Shown here piece by piece: positions 1 through 7,021 of a DNA stretch of 13,528 nucleotides. Source of the stretch: Bacteroidales bacterium (lineage in GTDB: Bacteria > Bacteroidota > Bacteroidia > Bacteroidales > P3); NCBI GenBank assembly GCA_017988355.1, contig JAGNRX010000010.1, forward strand, positions 1 through 13,528, in the 5' to 3' direction. The notes under the pieces were generated by a model, which worked only from the letters and a program-made list of their open reading frames with translations, did no database searches and was not told the origin of the DNA. The position numbers and the translations under genes are program-made. Each line of letters starts with the position of its first letter. Position 1 is the stretch's first letter.

Positions 1-30
1 TTCTAATAGTATAGTTGTATTACTCTATTC

Positions 31-1203
31 TTATTTCAAGAATGCAAGTAAGATACCTGCTGCAACTGCTGACCCCATAACTCCCGCTACGTTTGGTCCC
101 ATTGCATGCATCAATAAGTGGTTTGTTCTGTCATATTCTTGTCCAACAACTTGAGAAACACGTGCAGAGTCTGGCACTGCCGATACTCCTGAGTTTCCAA
201 TAAGTGGGTTAACTTTGTTTTCGCCTCTTAGGAATAAATTCATAAACTTAACAAACATAACACCTGCTGATGTTGCAATGATAAAAGAGAAAGCACCTAA
301 TGCAAAGATTCCTATTGATTTTGAATTAAGGAAAGATGTTGCCTGAGTAGAAGCTCCTACGGTTATACCAATTAATATAGTTACTGTGTCAATAATTGGA
401 CCTGAAGCTGCAGCTGCTAAACGCTTAGTTACTCCTGATTCTTTCAATAAGTTACCAAAGAATAGCATACCTAAAAGTGGAATACCTGTTGGCACTATGG
501 TACATGTTAAGAGTAGGGCTATGATTGGGAATAATACTTTTTCAAGTTTAGATACTGGACGTGGTCTTTTCATCCTAATTAAACGTTCTTTCTTAGTTGT
601 TAGAGCTCGCATAATTGGCGGCTGAATAACAGGAACTAAGGCCATATAAGAATATGCCGAGACGGCGATTGCTCCTAATAGCTCTGGTGCTAATTGTGAT
701 GAGATAAAGATTGCTGTTGGACCATCAGCTCCTCCAATAATACCAATTGCTCCTGCTTCTGCTGGTGAGAAACCAATTTGAAGTGCAATTGCATAAGCTG
801 CAAAAATACCAAACTGTGCAGCTGCACCAATTAGAAGTAGTTTTGGATTGGAGAGTAGGGCTGAGAAGTCAGTCATGGCACCAATACCAAGGAATATGAG
901 TGGAGGATACCAACCGTTCTGAACTCCATGATAAAGGATGTTTAGAACTGAGCCTGACTCATAGATACCTGTTCGTAAGCCAGGGTAGAAAGGAATATTA
1001 CCAATTATGATACCAAATCCGATAGGAACTAATAATAATGGTTCATATTCTTTTATTATACCAAGACCGATGAAGAAACAACCTATAGCAATCATTATTA
1101 CGTGACCTATTGTAAAGTTCCCGTATGATGTGTAGGCGAAAAATTGTACGAGTTGCGTTTGGATAAAATCCATGAAACTCATTGTCGATTCTAATGCTAT
1201 CAT
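31..1203 (-). CDS. mmdB: Na+-translocating methylmalonyl-CoA decarboxylase, beta subunit
   Basis: This 390-residue polytopic inner-membrane protein belongs to the OadB/GcdB/MmdB family, which decarboxylates carboxybiotin and uses the energy to export Na+. Family signatures are visible: GGADGPTAIF at residues 157-166, whose Asp160 matches the essential membrane Asp203 of Klebsiella OadB; NPLIGNSGVSAVPDSARV near 332-349; and MHAMGPNVAGVMGSAVAAG near 365-383. Many hydrophobic segments span the whole length, and the size is slightly below that of OadB. It is the last gene of the operon, starting 3 bp after the mmdC stop, with an AGGAG sequence 8 nt before the ATG. Met8 or Met11 are possible alternative starts. 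The family does not by itself tell oxaloacetate, glutaconyl-CoA and methylmalonyl-CoA enzymes apart; the adjacent AccD-type mmdA and the epimerase decide for methylmalonyl-CoA. No clear terminator is seen in the 30 bp after the stop. Confidence 0.95.
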   Translation of the reverse strand: MIALESTMSFMDFIQTQLVQFFAYTSYGNFTIGHVIMIAIGCFFIGLGIIKEYEPLLLVPIGFGIIIGNIPFYPGLRTGIYESGSVLNILYHGVQNGWYPPLIFLGIGAMTDFSALLSNPKLLLIGAAAQFGIFAAYAIALQIGFSPAEAGAIGIIGGADGPTAIFISSQLAPELLGAIAVSAYSYMALVPVIQPPIMRALTTKKERLIRMKRPRPVSKLEKVLFPIIALLLTCTIVPTGIPLLGMLFFGNLLKESGVTKRLAAAASGPIIDTVTILIGITVGASTQATSFLNSKSIGIFALGAFSFIIATSAGVMFVKFMNLFLRGENKVNPLIGNSGVSAVPDSARVSQVVGQEYDRTNHLLMHAMGPNVAGVMGSAVAAGILLAFLK

Positions 1204-1206
1204 TTT

Positions 1207-1638
1207 TTAGTCTCCTATTGTTATTAGCACATCACCTTCCATTATTGCGTCTCCCTTGCGTGCTTTAATTTCAATTATCTTTCCATCTAAGTCTGAATCA
1301 ATAATGTTTTCCATTTTCATAGCCTCTAACATTATCAGCTTTTGACCAATCTTAACAACATCACCAACATTAACATAAACATCAAGAACAGTTCCTGGAA
1401 GTGGAGACTTAACTGTTTGTGATCCTGACTTGGTTGTTTTTGCTGTTTGTGGAGTTGAGTCAGTTGAAGGCACAGCAACTGAACGAACAAGCTTAGGTGT
1501 CTTTGTTTGTTTAACTTCCTTGTCAAGCTCAACCGTGTATGCAGTTCCGTTTAACTCTAATTCGATAGTTTGTCCCTCAACATTATTTATGTCAACAGAA
1601 TAACTTGTTCCGTTTATTTTGAATTTATAATTTTTCAT
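1207..1638 (-). CDS. mmdC: Biotin carboxyl carrier subunit of methylmalonyl-CoA decarboxylase
   Basis: This 143-residue protein carries the biotin that receives CO2 from methylmalonyl-CoA and delivers it to MmdB. The C-terminal biotinyl domain (about 75-143) contains the EAMKMEN motif at 105-111, so Lys108 is the expected biotinylation site; the PLPGTV stretch at 79-84 begins the domain. The N-terminal part holds two similar short strands, INGTSYSVDI (8-17) and LNGTAYTVEL (29-38), followed by a Thr/Ser/Lys/Pro-rich linker (about 42-75) typical of a mobile swinging arm. Its position between the OadG-like gene and mmdB, with gaps of 24 and 3 bp, supports the role. A pyruvate or acetyl-CoA carboxylase carrier would look similar, but the context makes this unlikely. 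Confidence 0.95.
   Translation of the reverse strand: MKNYKFKINGTSYSVDINNVEGQTIELELNGTAYTVELDKEVKQTKTPKLVRSVAVPSTDSTPQTAKTTKSGSQTVKSPLPGTVLDVYVNVGDVVKIGQKLIMLEAMKMENIIDSDLDGKIIEIKARKGDAIMEGDVLITIGD
1212..1216 (-). promoter_or_regulatory. Shine-Dalgarno-like site for mmdB inside the end of mmdC
   Basis: Read on the minus strand, this is AGGAG, 8 nt before the mmdB ATG. It lies within the last codons of mmdC (the Gly-Asp codons before the stop). Bacteroidetes genes usually lack such a match, and the other starts in this operon show none as good, so it may strengthen or couple mmdB translation to mmdC. Confidence 0.5.
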
Positions 1639-1662
1639 TTTACTTAATTTCTTTTATTATGA

Positions 1663-2628
1663 TTATCGCTTATACATATTCATATTATGCAATTTTGAGC
1701 TCCAAGGAGAATAAGTTTTTGATACCTTATTAATTGTAAGAATTGTGTTCTCTTCATCATGCAACTGATCGTCATACATGTAAATTGCTGCTGCAATTGC
1801 TGCAAATTCTTCTCCACTTACTTGAGTGATATCTTTTACTGCTTGTTTTACATCTTTCACTTCGTGTTTCTTTGCCTGCATCTTTTGGAACCTAATATTT
1901 AATCCTCCAAAAAGAAGAAGGAACAAGAAGATTACAATTAGGGCAAGGAAAACTGTACTTACTGCTATAAGAGTTAGACCAATTCCATAAGGGTCATGCT
2001 TTGAAATCTCATCACCTTTCTTAGGCTTAATATAGTTAAATAATGGTGAATTTGCAATATCAATATGCTCAAAACCTTGTTTAACATCAATAGCAAATAT
2101 ATTATATCCATTAACGTTATCTCCAGCAATAAAAAGCTTTTTAATATCTGGCACATAACTAAATGCAGATGCAGCTCCATTAAATCTAAATTCTTGATTT
2201 AGTTCTCCCTTAAAGTTTATAACTCTAACAAAAGAGCTATCTCTATTTGAAGCTAAGTAAACGATATGATTTTCATAAATTGCAATACTCTTAGGTCTGT
2301 AAATAGCATATTCATCATGGCGACCTGCTACTACGTCAACAAGTAAAACTTTTTCTTTTTCAAATCCATCTTTTATTGGAACTAGTATTTCTACAGTATT
2401 CTCATTATGATTAATTACTGCTACAGTTTGTGTCTTTGAATCTACAGCGTAAGTTTGAGGTACCAATGGGTCGTAGGTTCCTCCTGCATTAACATTGGCT
2501 ATCTGAGATTTCAAAGAGTCTATTTCTTGCTGCATCGTTTCAATCGTAGCCTTTTTCTGAGCACTAACACTCAAAGAAAAGACTAGCGAAAGAAGTAATA
2601 CAACAGTTTTTATTATATTAACTTTCAT
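1663..2628 (-). CDS. OadG-family (gamma/delta) decarboxylase subunit with an extracytoplasmic beta-rich domain
   Basis: This 321-residue protein is the likely small membrane-anchor subunit of the decarboxylase, enlarged by an exported domain. Residues 1-23 form a signal peptide (hydrophobic 8-20, cleavage likely after SVSA). A short heptad-like helix follows at about 25-47. Residues 52-195 hold repeated beta-rich stretches of the kind seen in propeller or lactonase folds (VAVINHNENTVEILVPI, SIAIYENHIVYLASNRD, KKLFIAGDNVNGYNIFAIDV). A strong membrane helix spans about 215-241. The cytoplasmic tail includes EEFAAIAAAIYMYDDQLHDE and ends with SPWSSKLH, features I associate with Bacteroidetes OadG proteins. 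N-out/C-in topology fits classical OadG, which is usually under about 100 residues. It lies between mmdA (11 bp gap) and mmdC (24 bp gap). The OadG assignment is firm from context; the function of the outer domain is unknown. Confidence 0.8.
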   Translation of the reverse strand: MKVNIIKTVVLLLSLVFSLSVSAQKKATIETMQQEIDSLKSQIANVNAGGTYDPLVPQTYAVDSKTQTVAVINHNENTVEILVPIKDGFEKEKVLLVDVVAGRHDEYAIYRPKSIAIYENHIVYLASNRDSSFVRVINFKGELNQEFRFNGAASAFSYVPDIKKLFIAGDNVNGYNIFAIDVKQGFEHIDIANSPLFNYIKPKKGDEISKHDPYGIGLTLIAVSTVFLALIVIFLFLLLFGGLNIRFQKMQAKKHEVKDVKQAVKDITQVSGEEFAAIAAAIYMYDDQLHDEENTILTINKVSKTYSPWSSKLHNMNMYKR

Positions 2629-2639
2629 CTCTTATTTTA

Positions 2640-4199
2640 TTATAATGGAATATTGCTATGTTTTTTCATTGGGTTTTGATCCTTCTTTGTAGCTAATGCT
2701 TGAAGGGCTCTAATGACACGGAAACGAGTATTTCTCGGTTCAATAACATCATCAATATAACCAAACTTAGCTGCATTATAAGGATTAGCAAACTTCTCGT
2801 TGTATTCTGCTTCTTTTTCAGCAATGAATGCAGCCTTTGCTTCATCTCCTTCAATAGTCTTTATTTCACTGCCATAAAGAACAGAGATAGCTCCACTTGC
2901 TCCCATAACTGCAATTTCAGATGATGGCCAAGCGTAGTTGATATCACCACGTAATTGTTTTGAACTCATAACGTCATGAGCACCACCATAAGATTTACGA
3001 AGAGTTATAGTAACCTTAGGAACGGTAGCTTCACCATAAGCAAATAAGAACTTCGCTCCGTGAATGATTATTCCATTATATTCTTGAGCTGTTCCTGGAA
3101 GGAATCCTGGTACGTCAACAAGAGTTACGATAGGAATATTGAATGCATCACAAAAACGAACAAAACGTGCTCCCTTTCTTGATGAGTTTATGTCTAAAAC
3201 ACCAGCCATATAGTTAGGTTGGTTAGCAACAATACCAACAGAAACTCCGTTGAAACGCGCAAAACCTACAACAATATTTGCAGCAAAGTTGCGATGAACT
3301 TCTAAGAATTCTCCATCATCAACAATTGCATGTATAATGTCTTTAACATCGTATGGTTTGTTTCTATTTTCTGGAATAATTGAGTTTAATGCATCATCCA
3401 AACGATCAATTGGGTCAGAACATGGATAAATTGGAGCTTCTTCCAAATTGTTTGAAGGAAGATAAGTCATTAGTTTTCTAATTAACAATAGACCTTCTTG
3501 CTCTGTGTCAACAACAAAATGAGTTACCCCAGATTTTGATGCGTGAACCATAGCTCCACCAAGTTTTTCATCAGTTACATCTTCTCCGGTAACAGTCTTA
3601 ACTACCTTAGGACCTGTTACGAACATATAACTATTTTCTTTTGACATCATAATGAAGTCAGTTAGAGCTGGTGAATAAACCGCTCCTCCTGCACATGGGC
3701 CGAAGATTGCTGAGATTTGAGGTATCACACCTGAGGCCATAATATTTCTTTGGAATATTTCAGCATAACCAGCTAATGAATTAACACCTTCTTGAATACG
3801 AGCACCACCTGAATCATTAAGCCCAATAACTGGAGCACCAACTTTCATTGCTTGATCCATTACCTTGCAAATTTTCTTTGCAAAAGACTCAGAAAGAGAA
3901 CCTCCAAATACTGTAAAATCTTGTGAGAATACGTAGATAAGGCGTCCATCTATTGTTCCGTAACCTGTAACAACACCATCCGAAAGGAAGGTTTTATCTT
4001 GCATATTGAAATCTGTACAACGATGTGTTACAAACATATCAAATTCTTCGAAAGAACCTTCATCTAAAAGGATCTCAATTCGTTCACGTGCGGTTAGTTT
4101 ACCTTTTGCATGTTGAGCGTCAATTCTTTTTTGACCCCCACCTAATTTTGCTTCTGCTCTTTTATCGAGTAGTTGCTTTATTTTATCTTCAAAAGCCAT
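2640..4199 (-). CDS. mmdA: Methylmalonyl-CoA decarboxylase alpha subunit (carboxyltransferase)
   Basis: This 519-residue cytoplasmic enzyme transfers the carboxyl group of methylmalonyl-CoA to biotin on MmdC, giving propionyl-CoA. It is an AccD/PccB-type carboxyltransferase with two crotonase-like halves. The N-terminal half has [16 protein letters not shown] (130-145) and [12 protein letters not shown] (167-178), whose Gly-Gly-Ala loops form oxyanion holes. The C-terminal half has [20 protein letters not shown] (361-380) and [14 protein letters not shown] (401-414). The C-terminus ends in KHSNIPL, typical of propionyl/methylmalonyl-CoA enzymes. Length is normal for the family. The same fold serves as a propionyl-CoA carboxylase beta chain, but no biotin carboxylase gene is present and mmdB is, so the decarboxylase role is favoured. 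Oxaloacetate decarboxylase is excluded because its alpha subunit has a different fold. The gene starts 34 bp after mce. Confidence 0.96.
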   Translation of the reverse strand: MAFEDKIKQLLDKRAEAKLGGGQKRIDAQHAKGKLTARERIEILLDEGSFEEFDMFVTHRCTDFNMQDKTFLSDGVVTGYGTIDGRLIYVFSQDFTVFGGSLSESFAKKICKVMDQAMKVGAPVIGLNDSGGARIQEGVNSLAGYAEIFQRNIMASGVIPQISAIFGPCAGGAVYSPALTDFIMMSKENSYMFVTGPKVVKTVTGEDVTDEKLGGAMVHASKSGVTHFVVDTEQEGLLLIRKLMTYLPSNNLEEAPIYPCSDPIDRLDDALNSIIPENRNKPYDVKDIIHAIVDDGEFLEVHRNFAANIVVGFARFNGVSVGIVANQPNYMAGVLDINSSRKGARFVRFCDAFNIPIVTLVDVPGFLPGTAQEYNGIIIHGAKFLFAYGEATVPKVTITLRKSYGGAHDVMSSKQLRGDINYAWPSSEIAVMGASGAISVLYGSEIKTIEGDEAKAAFIAEKEAEYNEKFANPYNAAKFGYIDDVIEPRNTRFRVIRALQALATKKDQNPMKKHSNIPL

Positions 4200-4233
4200 T
4201 ATTATGATATTTATTTTTTAATAATTCAATTCT

Positions 4234-4635
4234 TTATTCGCTGCAAAGCTCTGTAAGCACTCCAAGTGTTGATTTTGGATGAAGGAAACCAATGTTTAAT
4301 CCCTCTGCTCCTTTTCTTGATGTCTTGTCGATTAATCTTACTCCAGCTTTCTCAACATGAGTAAGTGCATCATCAACATTATCAACTGCAAAAGCAATAT
4401 GGTGAACTCCTGGTCCTTTTTTATCTAAAAATCCTGCAATAGGACTTTCAGCAGATGTTGCTTCCAACAATTCAATTTTCACTTCACCAACCTTAAAAAA
4501 GGCAGTCTTTACTTTTTGGTCAACTACTTCTTCAATGTTATAGCATTCTAAGCCCATAACATCTTCCCAGTATTTAATTGCTTCTTCTAAATTAGAAACA
4601 GCTATACCTATATGCTCTATACGTTTAGGTTTCAT
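4234..4635 (-). CDS. mce: Methylmalonyl-CoA epimerase
   Basis: This 133-residue cytoplasmic protein interconverts the (R)- and (S)-epimers of methylmalonyl-CoA, linking the B12-dependent mutase product to the decarboxylase. It has the two-module vicinal-oxygen-chelate (glyoxalase) fold: module one starts with RIEHIGIAV (His8) and ends with KIELLEA (about 53-59); module two starts with GVHHIAFAVDN (His78-His79) and ends with VLTELCSE (Glu129). These histidines and the final Glu match metal-ligand positions of known epimerases. Length is typical. It is the first gene of the operon, about 40 nt downstream of the predicted transcription start. A lactoylglutathione lyase reading is possible from fold alone, but the mmdA neighbour settles it. 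No mutase gene is in the window. Confidence 0.95.
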   Translation of the reverse strand: MKPKRIEHIGIAVSNLEEAIKYWEDVMGLECYNIEEVVDQKVKTAFFKVGEVKIELLEATSAESPIAGFLDKKGPGVHHIAFAVDNVDDALTHVEKAGVRLIDKTSRKGAEGLNIGFLHPKSTLGVLTELCSE

Positions 4636-4682
4636 ATGATTATATGATTTTTGTTAATAAATTTATTCCTTAAAATAAAGTG

Positions 4683-4690
4683 CAAAAATA
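4683..4690 (-). promoter_or_regulatory. Bacteroidetes-type promoter -7 element for the mce-mmdB operon
   Basis: The minus strand reads TATTTTTG, a full match to the Bacteroidetes -7 consensus TAnnTTTG, followed by CAC as at prfA. It is 47 bp before the mce ATG, implying a leader of about 40 nt. No clear TTG -33 element is visible at the usual distance. Lying between the DUF4837 gene and mce, it would let the decarboxylase operon be transcribed independently. Confidence 0.7.
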
Positions 4691-4724
4691 CTATTGTTTT
4701 TTTACATTACGAAGGAAATATGGA

Positions 4725-5777
4725 TTATTCTATTTTTAAACTATATACTATTGATTCTAACTGCATTAATTCATCTCTCTTATTTTGATTAGGAGAGTAC
4801 AAAAAACAATCTATCATTATGAATTGATTATTCTTTTCATCTAAAAAACAATAGTTAATGAAAGAGCCTCCCATGAAATCATTAAACAGACGCCAAAGAC
4901 CTCTTGTCTCAATTGCTGGTTGTCCATTTATGCTTACAGTTTTCCTTGTTAATGGGAATCTCTTTTCAGTCCCCATATATGAACCTCTTGTTGGCCCGGG
5001 TATATTTTCTTTTGAAATCTTATCTCTTAGCTCGATTATCTTTTCTTCATTAAACATTCCATCTCCTAAGAAAGGAGTCTTGTGAACCATTATATTTAAT
5101 GTTTTTTGATCTGCCTTGACTCTATAGTCTTTTCTAAACCATGCAAAATCATCTTCAAACTTAGAAATAGAAAACTCTTTTGCAAAGGTTAGTGAAAATT
5201 TAAATGTGTTTTTAAGTTTCTTAGTTGCCTCAATATTCTCTAATCTCTTAAATGCAGCAGCAACTCTCCTATGTTCATTATCATAGAATTGATTAATGAT
5301 TGATGGAGCATATCTTGAAATCATATTATATAGACTATCCCTATTATTTGCAATAATTTGAAAATATGCTTGAGGGAAAGACTTAAAGTCTATGTTTTGA
5401 AAAATAACATTTTCCGTGTTAGTTGGTGAATAGTCAATAACAAAGATGTTTCTATGTTTTTGGAACATCTCTGAATTATAGAAAGTTTTGGGTTGCATTT
5501 GCACTATATCGAAAAGTGGTTCTGGATTAGCAATTCCTTCACAAGCTTTCAAAAAATACGTTCCTATTGAGTCTCGAAGCTCTCCTTTATAAACTTCGTC
5601 TGGAGAAACTAATATCATTTCCAAAGTCTTACCACCTGATGAGGGAAGGTTCTTTGGATTAACTGATGACTGATTTGTATCTTGTGAGGATGTGGCGTCC
5701 TTTTTCTTACAACCACTTAATAATAGAGTAGATAGAACTACTGCGATAAATGCAAAAAAATAAAATAAATTTTTCAT
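4725..5777 (-). CDS. DUF4837-family lipoprotein of unknown function
   Basis: This 350-residue protein matches what I know of the Bacteroidetes DUF4837 family; its function is not established. A lipoprotein signal peptide ends in the lipobox LLSGC, so Cys23 is the expected lipidation site. A Ser/Asn/Thr-rich, low-complexity linker follows to about residue 50. Family-like stretches include EPLFDIVQMQPKTF, KHRNIFVIDY, PGPTRGSYMGTEKR, the Arg/Trp-rich ETRGLWRLFNDFMGGSF, and a C-terminal stretch with NKRDELMQLESIVYSLK. It is probably anchored to a membrane facing the periplasm, or exposed at the surface. It is on the same strand as the decarboxylase operon, but 89 bp away and separated by a promoter, so a functional link is not implied. 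It is divergent from prfA. The start is supported by the Lys-plus-hydrophobic signal directly after Met1. Confidence 0.85.
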   Translation of the reverse strand: MKNLFYFFAFIAVVLSTLLLSGCKKKDATSSQDTNQSSVNPKNLPSSGGKTLEMILVSPDEVYKGELRDSIGTYFLKACEGIANPEPLFDIVQMQPKTFYNSEMFQKHRNIFVIDYSPTNTENVIFQNIDFKSFPQAYFQIIANNRDSLYNMISRYAPSIINQFYDNEHRRVAAAFKRLENIEATKKLKNTFKFSLTFAKEFSISKFEDDFAWFRKDYRVKADQKTLNIMVHKTPFLGDGMFNEEKIIELRDKISKENIPGPTRGSYMGTEKRFPLTRKTVSINGQPAIETRGLWRLFNDFMGGSFINYCFLDEKNNQFIMIDCFLYSPNQNKRDELMQLESIVYSLKIE

Positions 5778-5799
5778 AGCAATTTAAGATTATAATTTG

Positions 5800-5807
5800 C
5801 AAATATC
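5800..5807 (-). promoter_or_regulatory. Candidate promoter -7 element for the DUF4837 gene
   Basis: The minus strand reads GATATTTG, 7 of 8 compatible with TAnnTTTG (first base differs), and ends 22 bp before the ATG. A 10-bp palindrome, ATTTGCAAAT (5795-5804), overlaps it. The divergent gap 5778-5888 needs a promoter on this side, and this is the best match seen. Confidence 0.35.
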
Positions 5808-5861
5808 TTAAAATAAATCGAGAAAACATAGTCAAAAGTTTATTAAACGAAGATTTAGTTG

Positions 5862-5869
5862 TATTTTTG
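5862..5869 (+). promoter_or_regulatory. Bacteroidetes-type promoter -7 element for prfA
   Basis: TATTTTTG is a full match to TAnnTTTG and is followed by CACC. It ends 19 bp before the ATG at 5889, giving a short leader of about 12 nt. It overlaps an in-frame TTG at 5859, so that upstream start is very unlikely to be used. The -33 region has only a loose match (TTTA at 5839-5842). Confidence 0.7.
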
Positions 5870-5888
5870 CACCTCAAAATTTTATAAT

Positions 5889-6959
5889 ATGTTAGATAAG
5901 TTAGAAGCAATTTATTCAAAGTTCTTATTAATAGAAGATCAAATTAATCAGCCAGAGATAATGTCTGATATGAAGCGTTATGTAAAGCTAAATAAGGATT
6001 ATAAAGATCTACTCCCTATTATTGATGCCTACAAAGAATATAAAAACACCTTAGAAAACATAAATAATGCAAGGGAAGTTCTTAATACTGAAAAGGATGA
6101 TGAATTTAGGGAGATGGCAAAAGAAGAACTAAACGACCTAATTCATAGAAGAGATGAGATGGAGGACGAAGTTAGATTAATGCTTGTTCCGTCAGACCCT
6201 CAAGATAGCAAGAATGCAGTTTTTGAAATTAGAGCAGGTTCAGGAGGAGATGAGGCAAGTATTTTTGCTGGCGATTTATATAGAATGTATCTAAAGTTCT
6301 TTGAGAAAAAAGGCTGGAAGTTTGACATTATTGACTTCACCGAAGGAACTGTTGGTGGATATAAAGAAGTTATTCTTAACGTGACTGGAAATGGAGTTTA
6401 TGGACAAATGAAATACGAATCAGGAGTTCATCGCGTTCAAAGAGTTCCTCAAACTGAAACTCAAGGAAGGGTTCATACTTCTGCTGCATCTGTGGTTGTT
6501 TTGCCTGAGGCTGAAGAGTTTGATGTTGATTTAAAACAATCCGATATTAGAAAGGACACTTTTTGTTCCTCTGGTCCTGGTGGTCAATCAGTAAACACAA
6601 CCTATTCTGCAATTAGACTTACCCATATTCCATCAGGAATTGTTGTTTCTTGTCAAGACCAAAAATCTCAGATAAAGAATCTTGATAAAGCTATGATTGT
6701 TTTAAGGACAAGACTTTTTGAATTAGAGTATAACAAGTATTTGGAGGAAATGTCAACCAAGCGTAAGACAATGGTTTCATCTGGAGACAGGAGTGCAAAA
6801 ATCCGTACTTATAATTATCCTCAATCAAGGGTTAGTGATCATAGGATAAACTACACAATGTATAACCTAACTGCCTTTATGGATGGAGACCTTCAAGAGA
6901 TTCTTGATGCACTTCAATTAGCTGAAAATGCTGAAAGGTTAAAAGAGGCTGTTAACTAA
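5889..6959 (+). CDS. prfA: Peptide chain release factor 1
   Basis: This 356-residue protein recognises UAA and UAG stop codons on the ribosome and triggers release of the peptide. Using the ATG at 5889, the N-terminal helical domain (about 1-105) is followed by the decoding domain. There the release-factor-1 tripeptide position reads PQT (187-189), in place of PAT in E. coli, within [16 protein letters not shown]. The catalytic GGQ loop is at 231-233 ([10 protein letters not shown]). The C-terminal half contains [22 protein letters not shown] (two halves around 298-319). Length equals that of typical RF1. An in-frame TTG ten codons upstream is rejected because the promoter overlaps it and the alignment of the N-terminus to known RF1 starts near [10 protein letters not shown]2 is excluded by the lack of SPF. 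It may be co-transcribed with porZ. Confidence 0.97.
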   Translation: MLDKLEAIYSKFLLIEDQINQPEIMSDMKRYVKLNKDYKDLLPIIDAYKEYKNTLENINNAREVLNTEKDDEFREMAKEELNDLIHRRDEMEDEVRLMLVPSDPQDSKNAVFEIRAGSGGDEASIFAGDLYRMYLKFFEKKGWKFDIIDFTEGTVGGYKEVILNVTGNGVYGQMKYESGVHRVQRVPQTETQGRVHTSAASVVVLPEAEEFDVDLKQSDIRKDTFCSSGPGGQSVNTTYSAIRLTHIPSGIVVSCQDQKSQIKNLDKAMIVLRTRLFELEYNKYLEEMSTKRKTMVSSGDRSAKIRTYNYPQSRVSDHRINYTMYNLTAFMDGDLQEILDALQLAENAERLKEAVN

Positions 6960-6978
6960 AACAATATTTATTATTCTA

Positions 6979-7021
6979 ATGCGTTAAGAGTTTTACAATT
7001 GTTCAACAATATATAACGCAT
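6979..7021 (+). repeat. 8-bp inverted repeat enclosing the porZ leader and start codon
   Basis: ATGCGTTA at 6979-6986 is the perfect reverse complement of TAACGCAT at 7014-7021, with 27 bp between. The right arm contains the first two bases of the porZ ATG (7020-7022). In RNA, pairing of the arms would bury the start codon. No T-run follows, so a terminator is unlikely. Confidence 0.55.
6994..7010 (+). promoter_or_regulatory. Candidate porZ promoter with overlapping ATTGTTcAACAAT dyad
   Basis: TACAATTG (6994-7001) matches TAnnTTTG at all but one base and ends 18 bp before the ATG, nearly the same spacing as at prfA. ATTGTT-C-AACAAT (6998-7010) is a perfect 13-bp dyad overlapping the end of this element and the expected transcription start, where a repressor could sit. 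The promoter match is weak and the operator role is inferred. Confidence 0.35.

Noticed and set aside
1..30. Terminator after mmdB
   Set aside because: Only a weak, interrupted AT-rich pairing is visible and the sequence ends too soon to judge.
386..625. 79-codon open frame on the plus strand
   Set aside because: It is wholly antisense to mmdB, with no family resemblance.
2640..4199. Propionyl-CoA or acetyl-CoA carboxylase instead of decarboxylase
   Set aside because: No biotin carboxylase gene is present, while the Na+-pump beta subunit, OadG-like subunit and epimerase are all in the same operon.
5859..5888. In-frame TTG extension of prfA by ten codons
   Set aside because: It overlaps the -7 promoter element, and RF1 homology begins at the ATG at 5889.
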